Shown here: in pieces, positions 24,121 through 33,102 of the stretch
Layout of the letters: the number at the start of each line of letters is the position of its first letter
Position numbering within the stretch: the stretch's first letter is position 1
NCBI RefSeq assembly: GCF_900090275.1
Contig: NZ_LT607755.1
Coordinates: 3,906,001-3,970,000 of the forward strand
DNA: 64,000 nt
Origin: Micromonospora zamorensis
GTDB taxonomy: Bacteria; Actinomycetota; Actinomycetes; Mycobacteriales; Micromonosporaceae
Direction of reading: 5' to 3'
Notes under the pieces: model-generated
Databases searched by the model: none
The model's input: the letters and a program-made list of their open reading frames with translations, nothing else
What the model was told of the DNA's origin: nothing
Made by a program: the position numbers and the translations under genes

Positions 24121-24764
24121 TCGCCGAGGACGACCCGCTGCTGCGTGAGGGGTTGGCTCTGCTGCTGCGGGCGGAGGATCTGGACGTGGTCGCCACGGCC
24201 GGCACTCCGGGCGAGTTCCTGGTCGCCGTCGACGAACACGCGCCGGACGTCGCGATCGTGGACGTACGGATGCCGCCGACCCACACCGACGAGGGCATCG
24301 TGGCCGCGGTGGAAGCCCGGCGGCGCCGCCCCGGCCTCGCGGTGCTGGTCCTGTCGGCGTACGTGGAGCAGGCGTTCGCCACCGACCTGTTCTCGGTCGG
24401 CGCAGCCGGGCTCGGTTATCTGTTGAAGGAGCGGGTGGGTCGGGTCGAGGAGTTCCTCGCCGCGCTGCACCGTGTCGCGGACGGCGGCAGCGTGATCGAT
24501 CCGGAGGTGGTGGCGCAGTTGCTCGCCCGCAACCGCCGGACGGACACGGCGCTGAGCGAGCTGTCGCCGCGTGAGCGTGAGGTGCTGGGGCTGATGGCCG
24601 AAGGGCTCGGCAACAGCGCGATCGCCGAGCGGCTGTTCGTCACCGACGGCGCGGTGCACAAGCACATCCGCAGCATCTTCTCGAAGCTTCAGCTTCCACC
24701 GGACGACCAGGCCGACCGCCGGGTCACCGCGGTGTTGCGCTACCTGGACGGCGGTCGGCGGTAG
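24108..24764 (+). CDS. LuxR/NarL-type response regulator
   Basis: 218 residues. Receiver domain with the acidic pair in AEDDPLL and the phosphoacceptor Asp52 in VAIVDVRMP; LSAYVEQAF and LLKERVGR mark the remaining pocket. The C-terminal LuxR helix-turn-helix is LSPREREVLGLMAEGLGNSAIAERLFVTDGAVHKHI. Cognate of the overlapping kinase; it probably controls the ABC transporter operon that starts 110 bases downstream. Confidence 0.9.
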   Translation: MRIVIAEDDPLLREGLALLLRAEDLDVVATAGTPGEFLVAVDEHAPDVAIVDVRMPPTHTDEGIVAAVEARRRRPGLAVLVLSAYVEQAFATDLFSVGAAGLGYLLKERVGRVEEFLAALHRVADGGSVIDPEVVAQLLARNRRTDTALSELSPREREVLGLMAEGLGNSAIAERLFVTDGAVHKHIRSIFSKLQLPPDDQADRRVTAVLRYLDGGRR

Positions 24765-24875
24765 CGCCTGCTGTACCCGGACCTGGCAGCCCGCGGGATG
24801 GTCGCCGTTCTCGCACGTCAATAGCGTTTCTGGTGCGCGCAGTTCTTGCCGATGACACGGAAAGAGGCCACCAGA

Positions 24876-25637
24876 ATGCCGGACTATCCGGGACAGACAA
24901 TCGAACCGGCGGTACGCGTCGAACAACTCACCCGCGTGTACGGCGCCGGCCGTAACCAGGTGACTGCGCTTGCGGGCATCGATGTCGGCTTCCACAGGGG
25001 CACCTTCACCGCGGTGATGGGGCCCTCGGGCTCCGGCAAGAGCACGCTGCTGCAGACCGCGGCCGGGCTCGACCGGCCCACCTCCGGTCGGGTGGTCATC
25101 GGCGGCACCGAGCTGTCAGGGCTGTCCGAGACCCGCCTGACCGAGCTGCGTCGTACCCGGATCGGGTTTGTCTTCCAGGCATTCAACCTCATCGGCGCGC
25201 TCACCGTCGAGGAGAACATCGTGCTGCCCCTGCGCCTGGCCGGCGTCCGTCCGGACCGGGCCTGGCTGACCCAGGTGGTCGAGCGGGTCGGCCTCGCCGA
25301 CCGACTGCACCACCGGCCGGCCGCGCTCTCCGGGGGCCAGCAGCAGCGGGTGGCGATCGCCCGGGCGCTGGCCACCCGCCCCGAGGTGATCTTCTGTGAC
25401 GAGCCCACCGGCGCCCTCGACTCGCGGACCGCGGCGGAGGTGCTGACGCTGCTTCGCGCGGTCGTGGACGAACACGGGCTGACGGTGGTGATGGTGACCC
25501 ACGATCCGATCGCCGCGTCGTACGCGGACCGCGTGCTCGTGTTGGCCGACGGTGCGATCGTCGCCGACCTTCCGCAGCTCGGAGCCGCCCGTATCGCCGA
25601 GCACCTGGCATCGCTGGATCGGCGGGTCCTCCGATGA
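24876..25637 (+). CDS. ABC transporter ATP-binding protein (MacB/LolD type)
   Basis: 253 residues. Walker A GPSGSGKST (about residues 49-57), Q loop VFQAFNLIGALTVEEN, signature LSGGQQQRVAIARALA, Walker B VIFCDEPTGALD, H loop VMVTHD. The VFQAFNLI variant of the Q loop is typical of the MacB/FtsE group that pairs with FtsX-like permeases. I chose the ATG at 24876 (AAAGAGG eight bases upstream); an ATG at 24852 is possible. The stop overlaps the permease start. Confidence 0.9.
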   Translation: MPDYPGQTIEPAVRVEQLTRVYGAGRNQVTALAGIDVGFHRGTFTAVMGPSGSGKSTLLQTAAGLDRPTSGRVVIGGTELSGLSETRLTELRRTRIGFVFQAFNLIGALTVEENIVLPLRLAGVRPDRAWLTQVVERVGLADRLHHRPAALSGGQQQRVAIARALATRPEVIFCDEPTGALDSRTAAEVLTLLRAVVDEHGLTVVMVTHDPIAASYADRVLVLADGAIVADLPQLGAARIAEHLASLDRRVLR

Positions 25638-28105
25638 TCGGGCTCGCCGCCCGCCTGCTGCGGCACCGGGCCGGCCCCGCCGCCGCGACCCTGCTGGCCC
25701 TGATCGTCGGCGTGCTGATCCTGGTAGCGATGGGCACCCTCGTCGAGTCCGGGTTGCGTTTCCGCCCGGAGCCACGGCTCTGGGCCGCGGCCGACGTGGT
25801 CGTCGCCAACCGCACGGTCAGTCACACGTTCAGGGAGTTCGACGGCGAGACCACCACGAGCACCGTCATGCTGCCCGAGGGCGGCACGGTGGACGCTGCG
25901 CTGGTCGACCGGATCCGCCAGGTGCCGGGCGTCGCGGCCGTCACCGGCGACGAAGGGGTGCCGATCGGCTCGCCCGCTGCAACGGGACACGGCTGGGACA
26001 CGTACGCCTTCACCGGTCGTCCCATCGCCGCGGGCGCCGCGCCACGGGCCGACGACGAAGTGCTGGTCGACACCCGTCTCGGCATGGCGCCGGGCGACCG
26101 CATCGACCTGGTCGTCGGTGGGGTCGGCCGGTCGTACCGGGTGAGCGGAACCGCCGGGACCGGTTCGGCGGCGGTGTTCTTCACCGACGCGCAGGCCGCC
26201 CGGTTGTCCGCCCACCCGGGCCGGGTGGATGCGATCGGCGTGCGGATGGTGCCCGGCGCCGACGTCGGCGCCGTACGCGAGATCGCATCGGCGGCCGGCG
26301 CCACGACGTACGGCGGGAAAGACCGTGGGAACGTCGAGCAGTCGGAGAACCAGGCCGCCCAGACGTTGCTGGTCAGCGCCGGATCGGCTTTCGGGGGGTA
26401 CGTCGTCCTGCTGATCGTCTTCGTGGTGGCCGGCACCATCGGGCTGTCCGTCCGGCACCGTCGACGTGACCTGGCGTTACTGCGCGCGGTCGCGGCCACG
26501 CCGGGGCAGGTGCGCCGCATGCTGATCGCCGAGGCCGCGCTGCTCGCCCTGATCGGCTCTGCGATCGGCGGCCCGGCCGGCCTGCTGGCGGCCCGCTGGG
26601 TGCACGGCGAGCTGGTCGGGCGGGGGTTCGTGCCGGAAAGCTTCCCGATGGTCGGCGGCCTGTTCGCGGTGCCGGCCGCGATCGGTACGGCGGTCCTCGT
26701 GGCGGTGCTCGCCGCTTTGGTTGCCGCACGCCGGGTGACCGGGATCAAGCCGATCGAGGCGCTCGGCGAGATCGCTGTCGAGCCTCGTCGTAGCGGCCGG
26801 GTGCGGCTGGTCGCCGGCGTGCTGACGCTGGCGGCGGCCGGCACCTCCGGGGCGTTCACGCTCGGTGCCGCCGGGTCGACCGGGGCACTGGCCGGCGCGG
26901 TCGGCATGCTGTACCTGTTCGTCATCGCGGTGGCGCTGCTCGCACCGAGGATCAACGCGTACGCGGCACGCCTGCTCACACCGTTGTTGCCGCGGATGTG
27001 GCGGGTCAGCGGCTATCTGGCTGCGGCCAATCTGCGGGCCAACGCGCAGGGCATGGCGACCGTCCTGACCGCCCTCGTGCTGTCCGTGGGGTTCGGCGGC
27101 TCGGTCTGCTTCCTGCAGACCAACCTGGAACGGCAGACCACCACGCAGAGCAGCGCGGGCACCCTCGCCGAGCGGGTGCTTGTCGCTCCGGGTGGGCTGC
27201 CGGCGGACGCGGCGCGGGAGATCCGCGAGTTGGCCGGGGTGCAGGCGGCCACCGGTGTGCACCGTACGCAGGTGGTGGTGCGGGCGCTCGACGGAATCGA
27301 GCCGGTCAGCGCGCAGTCGGTCGACCCGGCTGGCATCACGGCGACGATGGACCTCGCCGTGCGCGAGGGCAACCTGGCCGACCTGCGCGCGGGCACTGTC
27401 GCCCTGTCCGCGACGCAGGCGTCCTCGTCCGGCTGGGACGTCGGCGATCAGGCGAAACTCTGGCTGGGCGACGGCACCCCTGTCACGTTGGACGTCATCG
27501 CGGTCTACGACCGTGGCCTCGGATTCGGCGACGTCACGCTGGCCGCAGAGACGGTCGCCGGGCACACGGCCGGGAATACCAACGACGAGATCCTGGTCAG
27601 CGCCGGCCCCGAGGCCGACACCGCATTGGCCACCTGGTCAGCTGGGCGACCAGGCACCGAGGTTCTCGACGCCGCCACCCGTACGCGCCTGATCAGCACC
27701 GACCTGGCGCTCGGTGCCTGGCTGAACCGGCTGCTGATCGGCGTGATGGTGGGCTACGCGGCGCTGGCGGCGGCCACCACGATGGTGATGGCCGCGCTGG
27801 CCCGCCGTCGCGAGTTGGCGTTGCTGCAACTGGTCGGGGTCACCCGCCGTCAGATTCGACGGATGGTCCAGGCCGAACAGGCCGGGCTCCTCGGCAGCGC
27901 GGTGCTGATCGGCGCGACGATCGCGGCGCTGACCCTGAGCGCGATCGTCAACGGACTGACCGGCAGCCCGATCCCGTACGTCCCGCCGCTCGGTTGGGTG
28001 GCGGTGCTCGGCGGCACCACACTGCTGGCGTTGGCAACCACTGTGTGGCCCGTCCGCCGGCTGCTCAGCGCTCCTCCGATCGACAACATCGGCGTGAAGG
28101 AGTAG
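25634..28105 (+). CDS. FtsX-like ABC permease, duplicated four-helix architecture
   Basis: 823 residues. One N-terminal membrane helix, an extracytoplasmic MacB-like domain (about 50-250), an FtsX domain (FGGYVVLLIVFVVAGTIGL, RRRDLALLRAVAATPGQVRRM), a central pair of helices, a second extracytoplasmic domain and a second FtsX domain (ARRRELALLQLVGVTRRQIRRMVQ). It should form the transmembrane part of the exporter with the overlapping ATPase gene and act as a mechanotransmitter for peptides, lipids or antibiotics. Confidence 0.9.
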   Translation: MIGLAARLLRHRAGPAAATLLALIVGVLILVAMGTLVESGLRFRPEPRLWAAADVVVANRTVSHTFREFDGETTTSTVMLPEGGTVDAALVDRIRQVPGVAAVTGDEGVPIGSPAATGHGWDTYAFTGRPIAAGAAPRADDEVLVDTRLGMAPGDRIDLVVGGVGRSYRVSGTAGTGSAAVFFTDAQAARLSAHPGRVDAIGVRMVPGADVGAVREIASAAGATTYGGKDRGNVEQSENQAAQTLLVSAGSAFGGYVVLLIVFVVAGTIGLSVRHRRRDLALLRAVAATPGQVRRMLIAEAALLALIGSAIGGPAGLLAARWVHGELVGRGFVPESFPMVGGLFAVPAAIGTAVLVAVLAALVAARRVTGIKPIEALGEIAVEPRRSGRVRLVAGVLTLAAAGTSGAFTLGAAGSTGALAGAVGMLYLFVIAVALLAPRINAYAARLLTPLLPRMWRVSGYLAAANLRANAQGMATVLTALVLSVGFGGSVCFLQTNLERQTTTQSSAGTLAERVLVAPGGLPADAAREIRELAGVQAATGVHRTQVVVRALDGIEPVSAQSVDPAGITATMDLAVREGNLADLRAGTVALSATQASSSGWDVGDQAKLWLGDGTPVTLDVIAVYDRGLGFGDVTLAAETVAGHTAGNTNDEILVSAGPEADTALATWSAGRPGTEVLDAATRTRLISTDLALGAWLNRLLIGVMVGYAALAAATTMVMAALARRRELALLQLVGVTRRQIRRMVQAEQAGLLGSAVLIGATIAALTLSAIVNGLTGSPIPYVPPLGWVAVLGGTTLLALATTVWPVRRLLSAPPIDNIGVKE

Positions 28106-28352
28106 ACGTCGCGGCTCGAACATGGACGACCGTGCCGTCTCCGCGTACATCGCTGAGGCGGCACGGTCGCCCTGGTGTCCCAGCTACGGGTGGACCCAGG
28201 GCCGGGGCAAAGTCGTGGCGGCGGCAATGGCTGACGTCGACGCTCGGCCAGGGACCGTTAGCCCCAGGCGCGCGCGACCTGCTCCCACCGCCCCGGCCAT
28301 CACCAGCCGCCCTCACGGACGCTGCGCCCTATCAGCCGGCATGTCAGTACGT

Positions 28353-28550
28353 TCATCCGAGGGTGGGCCGGCCCTCGCCGATCCGTTCTTCTACCGGGCG
28401 ATCGGACCAGGCCAGCCATGGGTCCGCGCGGGACTTGGGCACGACCACAGGCCTGTTGCCCACCAACGCCTCGAAGATGCGGACTGACTCGATGAAGGTG
28501 CGGGACTGGTAGCCCACGGACCAAGCGGTTTCGTGCTCCCGCTCTCGCGA
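28353..28550 (-). pseudogene. Orphan C-terminal fragment of an unidentified protein
   Basis: One open frame of 65 codons reads ETAWSVGYQSRTFIESVRIFEALVGNRPVVVPKSR in pieces, then WLAWSDRPVEERIGEGRPTLG and stop. The composition and helical pattern look like genuine protein, unlike the surrounding non-coding sequence, but there is no ATG and an in-frame TGA closes it upstream. I do not recognise the family. The 250 bases to its left, up to the permease stop, show nothing codable. Confidence 0.4.
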
Positions 28551-29372
28551 TCATCGGGCACCGGTGCCGGCAGCTGGCCGGATCATGTCAAGGTTGCCGG
28601 CGCCAGTTTCGGCTCGACTTCGGACTGGCGCAAAGTCGCGACGGGTGCGGCGGAGAAGCAGCATCACACCGAGGGCCGCGACCCACAGTCCCCACATGGT
28701 GCTTCCGAGCAGGCCGGCGAGGTCCCAGACCGGGAAGCCGGGAATCGTGGTGGCGAGAATGTCGCCCTGGTTCAGCAGGTAGAGCAGGCTGACGGCGAGG
28801 CCGACCAGCCCCAGCCACCGAGGCAGTACCCGGGTTCGCACGATGATGATGCCGACCGTCACCGACCAGCCCACCGCCATCAGCTGGCCGAGGTGTTCAC
28901 CGAGAAGTGCTCCACCGAACTGGTGTTGCGCGGTCCACGCGGCACCGGCCGCGGCCCGGGTGGTGGCGTCGCCCGTGACGTAGGACTGGGTCAGGGCAGG
29001 AACGACGAAGACCCAGCACAGGAAGCCGATCAGTGACAGCACTACCGAACTGGCACCGACGTAGGTGGCGATCCGCAGCGCGGCGTCGTCGCTGCGGCCG
29101 AGCGCGGCGGGGAGTAGCAGGACGGGTACGGCGAGGATCGCGTAGGTCCACGCGGTGGCAAACCACGTCCACACCAGGCCGGTACCCCCGGCGGCGAACG
29201 CCGGCAACACCACACCGGCTGGTTCTCGCAGGATGTCGGGCCAGTCGAACGTCGAGGACAGCACGGTGGCCGCGACCGCGAACGTGACCGAGCCCAGCAG
29301 GAACAGACTTCCGGTGACCCGGCGAAGTGCGTCGGTCGGCAGAGACCGCGCCATGTCGCGTCTCACGCTCAT
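28551..29372 (-). CDS. DUF4386-type membrane protein
   Basis: 273 residues from an ATG that overlaps the stop of the upstream gene (ATGA). Six hydrophobic segments alternate with short loops (VTGSLFLLGSVTFAVAATVL, WTYAILAVPVLLLPAAL, SSVVLSLIGFLCWVFVVPAL, LMAVGWSVTVGIIIV, WLGLVGLAVSLLYLL, LLGSTMWGLWVAALGVMLLL). This layout and the LGRSDDAALR loop resemble DUF4386. Unknown function; coupled to an NAD(P)-binding reductase. Confidence 0.65.
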   Translation of the reverse strand: MSVRRDMARSLPTDALRRVTGSLFLLGSVTFAVAATVLSSTFDWPDILREPAGVVLPAFAAGGTGLVWTWFATAWTYAILAVPVLLLPAALGRSDDAALRIATYVGASSVVLSLIGFLCWVFVVPALTQSYVTGDATTRAAAGAAWTAQHQFGGALLGEHLGQLMAVGWSVTVGIIIVRTRVLPRWLGLVGLAVSLLYLLNQGDILATTIPGFPVWDLAGLLGSTMWGLWVAALGVMLLLRRTRRDFAPVRSRAETGAGNLDMIRPAAGTGAR

Positions 29373-30100
29373 CGTGCGCCCGCACCCGTGGCGGGATGGG
29401 CGAGCGCCGACGGCGTGCGGCAGCCGACGATCGCCGGTGCTTCCTGAACCAGTTGATCGTTTGTCAGGGCGTCCACCATGAAAAGGGCGAAGTCCACCCG
29501 GCGCGTGAGGTTGCTCGCCAGGATCGGGTCGCCTACGTGTCGGCTCCACACCGGCAGCCCTTGGCTGTCGCCCTCCTGCAGGTCGCTGCCGCGGACCACC
29601 GTCCATCGGGTGTTGCTGGCGAAGATGCGCCGGCAGGCTTCGACCTGATCACCGAGGTCGGCGAAGCGAGCAAGTTTCGCGAGGGGGCCGGCGATCTTGA
29701 CGAGCGCCTTGAGTTTCAAGGAGTACACGTCGTGGCCGTCGCGGCTGATGTGCCACCCGCAGGAGAAGACGAGACGCGCCCCGGGCCGTGCGTGGTCGAG
29801 GACTGCCTGGGCGGTGCCCGACGAGTAGCCGTACACACCGCGCGGAACCAGGACGGTCAGCACCCCGTCGCATCCGGCGACCGCACGTGCGATGGCATCG
29901 CGATCGTCGGTCGCTCCAGCCATGACCGTCATGCGTCCTTTGAACGCGTCGAGCTTGCCTACGCTCTCTTCTCGGCACACGCCTACCACCTGGTAGCCGC
30001 GATCCAGTGCATGTTTCACCATGTACTGCCCGAGTTTCCCGGACGCGCCGACGATGCAGACCTTCAGGCGGACAGGGTCAGGTCGTGCGAGTGGATCCAT
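29369..30100 (-). CDS. NAD(P)H-binding, atypical short-chain dehydrogenase-like protein
   Basis: 243 residues. The N-terminus KVCIVGASGKLGQYMVKHALDRG is a Rossmann GxxGxxG motif, followed by the NmrA-like segment DAFKGRMTVMAGATDDRDAIARAVAGCDGVL. The conserved lysine-tyrosine pair of classical SDRs is not evident. Members act as flavin reductase-like or regulatory NAD(P) sensors. It is the first gene of a two-gene operon with the DUF4386 protein. Confidence 0.8.
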   Translation of the reverse strand: MDPLARPDPVRLKVCIVGASGKLGQYMVKHALDRGYQVVGVCREESVGKLDAFKGRMTVMAGATDDRDAIARAVAGCDGVLTVLVPRGVYGYSSGTAQAVLDHARPGARLVFSCGWHISRDGHDVYSLKLKALVKIAGPLAKLARFADLGDQVEACRRIFASNTRWTVVRGSDLQEGDSQGLPVWSRHVGDPILASNLTRRVDFALFMVDALTNDQLVQEAPAIVGCRTPSALAHPATGAGAR

Positions 30101-30157
30101 GTCTTTACTCCTGGCGTTTAGAGGCGGCCGGCTGTCGCCGGGCGTACCGGACCGGTC

Positions 30158-30850
30158 TCACCGCGCAGCCACGATTACCGGCTCAGCCGGATCCGTACCG
30201 CCGGTGTCCAGCCGGAATGGCGGGTAGGCGTCCGTCATCAACGACGTGTACGCGGCGACCCGCAGCACCCACCGGTTCAGGCCGAGGATCAGGTTGAAGA
30301 GGCCGTCGGGATAGCGGCCGGTGACCGCCAGGATGATCGCGGCGATCAGGACCAGGAGTCCGATCAGCCCGATGCTGGCCCAGCTGAAGTTCTGGGCGTC
30401 GGAGCGGGTGGCGAGCCAGGTGCCGCCGCCGACGAAGAAGCCGACGATCAGGTAGTGCGGGATGGCGAGCAGCCACCACTTGACCAGGACCAGACCACGG
30501 GAGAGATGCTCGGGGTAGGGGACGTGCAGTTGGGCCGGGTAGTCAGGCACCTCGGCCAGGGTGAACGGCGGATAGCGATCGGTGCCCAGGGCGCTGTAGG
30601 CGTAGTAGTTAGCACGCCAGGTCCACCGCAGGACGCCGAGGTTGAAGTCGAAGATCGGCCGGGGATATCGGCCGGTGAGCAGGATCGCGAAGAACGCGAC
30701 GACCGACAGCGCGACGAACGCGATCCAGAGGAAGACGAGGGCGAGGTAGTGCGGGATGATCAGGACCCACTTCACGAGCCACAGCCACCGTGACAGGTGT
30801 GGATCCATTCGCGCGTTCACGCGTACCGGATAGCTCAACGGTGCGGTCAT
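30158..30850 (-). CDS. DUF4389 membrane protein
   Basis: 230 residues with a clear internal duplication: each half has WLxxKWxLxIPHYL (WLVKWVLIIPHYLAL and VKWWLLAIPHYLIVGF), two membrane helices, then a GRYPRPIFDFNLGVLRWTWR or GRYPDGLFNLILGLNRWVLR motif and a YPPF tail. These are the marks of DUF4389. It would sit in the cytoplasmic membrane; function unknown. Monocistronic. Confidence 0.85.
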   Translation of the reverse strand: MTAPLSYPVRVNARMDPHLSRWLWLVKWVLIIPHYLALVFLWIAFVALSVVAFFAILLTGRYPRPIFDFNLGVLRWTWRANYYAYSALGTDRYPPFTLAEVPDYPAQLHVPYPEHLSRGLVLVKWWLLAIPHYLIVGFFVGGGTWLATRSDAQNFSWASIGLIGLLVLIAAIILAVTGRYPDGLFNLILGLNRWVLRVAAYTSLMTDAYPPFRLDTGGTDPAEPVIVAAR

Positions 30851-31114
30851 GACGGTTCGCCTTCCACCGGCGACTGGCGTCGCCTGGTAGGGGCGCGGCG
30901 CAGGCCCGTCACCCGGCTGGTGACGTCGATGACGATCGGATGACCGGATCGTCTGCCAACACTCGGCCCTCGAACGTAAAGGGGTCCCTGTGGGACTGCC
31001 GACGTTCCGGGCAGCACGCCCGGTGGGCGCTGACTCGCCGGTGACCCGGCGAACCGATCCATGGGCGACCCTACGCGCAATCGACGCAGCCGCGCGTCTC
31101 CCGGCGCGGGTTGT

Positions 31115-31699
31115 TCACATCTCGGTCGATCGCCGAGGACGGCGCCAGGAGCGGCTGAACGGCCGCCGCGCTACTTCGGACCCAGCCGCAGCAGGACGGT
31201 GCCGTGACCCCGCCGCCGCGATTGCGACCTCCGCCCACACGTATTTGATTCCAGCGTCGGTGTACCAGCCCATGCGCAGCGACAATTTGCGGGCCATGTG
31301 CAGACCGAGCCCACCGGCTCTGGCGAACCGTTCCCCGGCGACCTGGGGGGCGAGCCACGGATTGTTGTCCGCCACTTCGACGATGTACGTCGTGGCGGTC
31401 CGGAAGAGCCGCACCGTCGTGGGAGGTCCGGTGTGCGCCATCGCGTTGGCGGCAAGCTCGGTCGCCACGATCGCCAGGCGTCGCGCGACCTCTTCACTCC
31501 CCGCGCCGGTCGACATCAGCCGGCCGGCGAGGGCGTGACGCACGGAGGCTCGCAGCGCGCGTAGTTCGACGAACGCGATCGGCGTCCATGTCTCGACCAG
31601 TGCCTTGTCGGCGGGTGGCCGCTCACTGCTGAGGAAGCCCTTGATCACTCGGGCGGTGCGATCGACATGGTTCTCGGAGGCGCTGTGCAGGTCGGCCAC
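31115..31699 (-). CDS. Anti-sigma-factor-like ATP-binding protein (RsbW/SpoIIAB type)
   Basis: 194 residues from a GTG start (VADLHSASENHV). HATPase_c motifs: N box AIVATELAANAMAHTGPP, then VEVADNNPW and the G2 box GGLGLHMARKLSLRMGW. In actinomycetes such proteins bind or phosphorylate anti-sigma antagonists, or serve as PP2C partners in stress signalling. No sigma factor is next to it. It begins the stress-related part of the window. Confidence 0.75.
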   Translation of the reverse strand: MADLHSASENHVDRTARVIKGFLSSERPPADKALVETWTPIAFVELRALRASVRHALAGRLMSTGAGSEEVARRLAIVATELAANAMAHTGPPTTVRLFRTATTYIVEVADNNPWLAPQVAGERFARAGGLGLHMARKLSLRMGWYTDAGIKYVWAEVAIAAAGSRHRPAAAGSEVARRPFSRSWRRPRRSTEM

Positions 31700-31830
31700 G
31701 ATGACGGCTTTCGGCTCGCTGTTGATGGGCGATCGGCGAGCAAGGAGAAACGTCGAGGACGGATTGCAGCCACGGTCACGAAGCCGCCGAGCGTCGGCAT
31801 AGCAGCAGCAGCCGTGCATCCGAGGAGGCT

Positions 31831-32064
31831 TCACCGTACGCTGCCGAGCACGCTCCCACCGAACGAGACGTCACAGTCCAGGTATGAAGGGCTGAACCAC
31901 ACCGCAGCTTGCCCGCCGTGCCCAGCATGGCTGTCGTGGGTGCCAGGCTGTACAGGCTGTCCGCCCGGGTCACCTCGGCGGCTCCGGTGATCACCGTGGC
32001 CGCTGTGTCGGTCCACCGCCTCACCCGGGGTCTGCATCCGATGGTGCTCGTCCTCGTGCGACAT
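31831..32064 (-). pseudogene. 5' remnant of a copper-translocating P-type ATPase (CopB-like)
   Basis: The frame opens MSHEDEHHRMQTPGEAVDRH and continues through a histidine/glycine-rich metal-binding tail (HSGHGDHR, THDSHAGHGGQ), the standard N-terminus of CopB-type ATPases, with GGAGG at the right distance. Where the first membrane helix should begin the sequence changes (AAVWFSPSYLDC) and stops after 77 codons; a complete enzyme is about 700 residues. The promoter side is well preserved, including a copper-operator-like palindrome. Confidence 0.6.
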
Positions 32065-32088
32065 CCTCATCGCCTCCTCGCCATCAAG

Positions 32089-32105
32089 ATACCCCCGGGA
32101 GGTAT
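32089..32105. promoter_or_regulatory. CsoR-like operator palindrome
   Basis: ATACCCCCGGGAGGTAT is a 17-base near-perfect inverted repeat 25 bases upstream of the CopB remnant start. ATACCCCC-GGGGTAT palindromes are the recognised type of site for CsoR-family copper repressors. No csoR gene lies in the window. Confidence 0.55.
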
Positions 32106-32158
32106 GACCGTCAGGCGTGTTGGTGTTTTGCGAGTCACCCACGTAAACCCAGCATTTG

Positions 32159-32452
32159 TCAGAGGCACGGGTCAGGAGACCGCGGTTCGTCACTTAGCCA
32201 CCAAAGGAGCTGCGGCCGGCATCGCAGCCCGCCTGATCGCAGGCCAGCAGAGCTGGTGCGACACGGCACGGCGGCGTATGCGTCGCCCCAGGCCCTACAG
32301 GACGAGTGGTGGTCGCCTCGTAGCCGGTCTGCCGCGACAACAATCGGGGGACGGCAGATGACGGCGAGGACGAGGACCGCGCCGCGCCAGCCGAGGTGCG
32401 CGGCCAGGAGGCCGGTCAGCGGCATGAAGATGGTGCTTCTACACCGCCGCAA
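32159..32452 (-). pseudogene. Fragment of an MFS transporter
   Basis: A short stretch reads STIFMPLTGLLAAHLGWRGAVLVLAVI, the helix 5-6 region of major facilitator exporters (typically FPLTGLLVAHFGWRGALLVLA). The rest of the frame is cysteine/arginine rich and unlike protein. It lies between the CopB remnant and a broken stress-protein gene, in a strip of decayed sequence. Confidence 0.45.
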
Positions 32453-32494
32453 ACGCGCCGGCGGTCAGGGGGCTTTCGATGACCTGGCGGCGTG

Positions 32495-32720
32495 CTATGT
32501 CGTCGCGGCCGGGATCGCCTGCTGCGGGTCGGACAAAAGGCCGCCAGCCAGTTCGCTTGCCGGGTCGTTGTGCGCCCAGGCGGGGTGATCGGCCCATGGG
32601 GTCGCAGTACACGATGCGTACCGGACGTCCCCGTAGCGCGGCTTCACGAACGGCGAGGTCAACCGCGACGAGGCTGCAGTCAGACCCGTCGACTCCGACA
32701 AGAATGGGTGGGCCGGTCAT
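32495..32720 (-). pseudogene. Universal stress protein, frameshifted and truncated
   Basis: The first 44 codons are a clean UspA start (MTGPPILVGVDGSDCSLVAV, AVREAALRGRPVRIVYCDP). At about 32590 the natural continuation (PWADHPAWAHNDPASELAGG) lies in another frame that then ends at 32495, so at least one frameshift separates the halves. The C-terminal ATP-binding half is absent. The ATG overlaps the stop of the upstream cupin gene, indicating the intact ancestor was translated with it. Confidence 0.6.
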
Positions 32721-33049
32721 GAGTGCTTGGCGACGGTGAGCAGCACCGCGGCGTCTTCGAGCGCTTCCAGCGTGTGCCGGCGATCCGGCACGATCAGCAG
32801 GTCGCCAGGTACGCCGTCCCAGGACATTTCGCCAGCGCCGAGCCGGACCCGGCCGTGCAGTACGTGGACCGTGGCCTCGCCGGGGTTCTCGTGTTCGCTG
32901 AGCATCTGGCCGGCGGTCAGCGCGATCACCGTCTGGCGGAGTTGGTGCTCGTGGCCGCCATGAACGGTGGAGCTGCTACGGCCGCTGGAGGCGCTGTGCG
33001 CGAGCTTGAGCTGCTGACGGGCCAGTGCGGTCAGGGAGAATTTCTGCAT
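32717..33049 (-). CDS. Small cupin-domain protein
   Basis: 110 residues forming a single cupin barrel: motif 1 LSEHENPGEATVHVLHGRVRLG and motif 2 PGDLLIVPDRRHTLEALEDAAVLLTVA. The usual metal ligands are partly conserved (His, Glu in motif 1; His in motif 2). Such stand-alone cupins often bind metal or a small ligand in stress clusters. The stop overlaps the start of the broken universal stress protein gene. Confidence 0.8.
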   Translation of the reverse strand: MQKFSLTALARQQLKLAHSASSGRSSSTVHGGHEHQLRQTVIALTAGQMLSEHENPGEATVHVLHGRVRLGAGEMSWDGVPGDLLIVPDRRHTLEALEDAAVLLTVAKHS

Positions 33050-33102
33050 GACAAAATCCTGTCAGTCTCGTCGTACGGGTTCTCGTGAACCGCCCAGCCA
33101 GC

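Noticed and set aside
22869..24995. 708-codon minus-strand frame opposite the kinase and regulator
   Set aside because: High-GC antisense frame; the plus-strand genes have full domain matches and ribosome sites.
28122..28487. Small plus-strand gene after the ABC permease
   Set aside because: No ribosome site, arginine/proline-rich composition, and it overlaps a more protein-like minus-strand remnant.
30983..30995. GTCCC-N3-GGGAC as a DosR box
   Set aside because: Half-sites are in the opposite order and spacing from the consensus, and no stress gene starts beside it.
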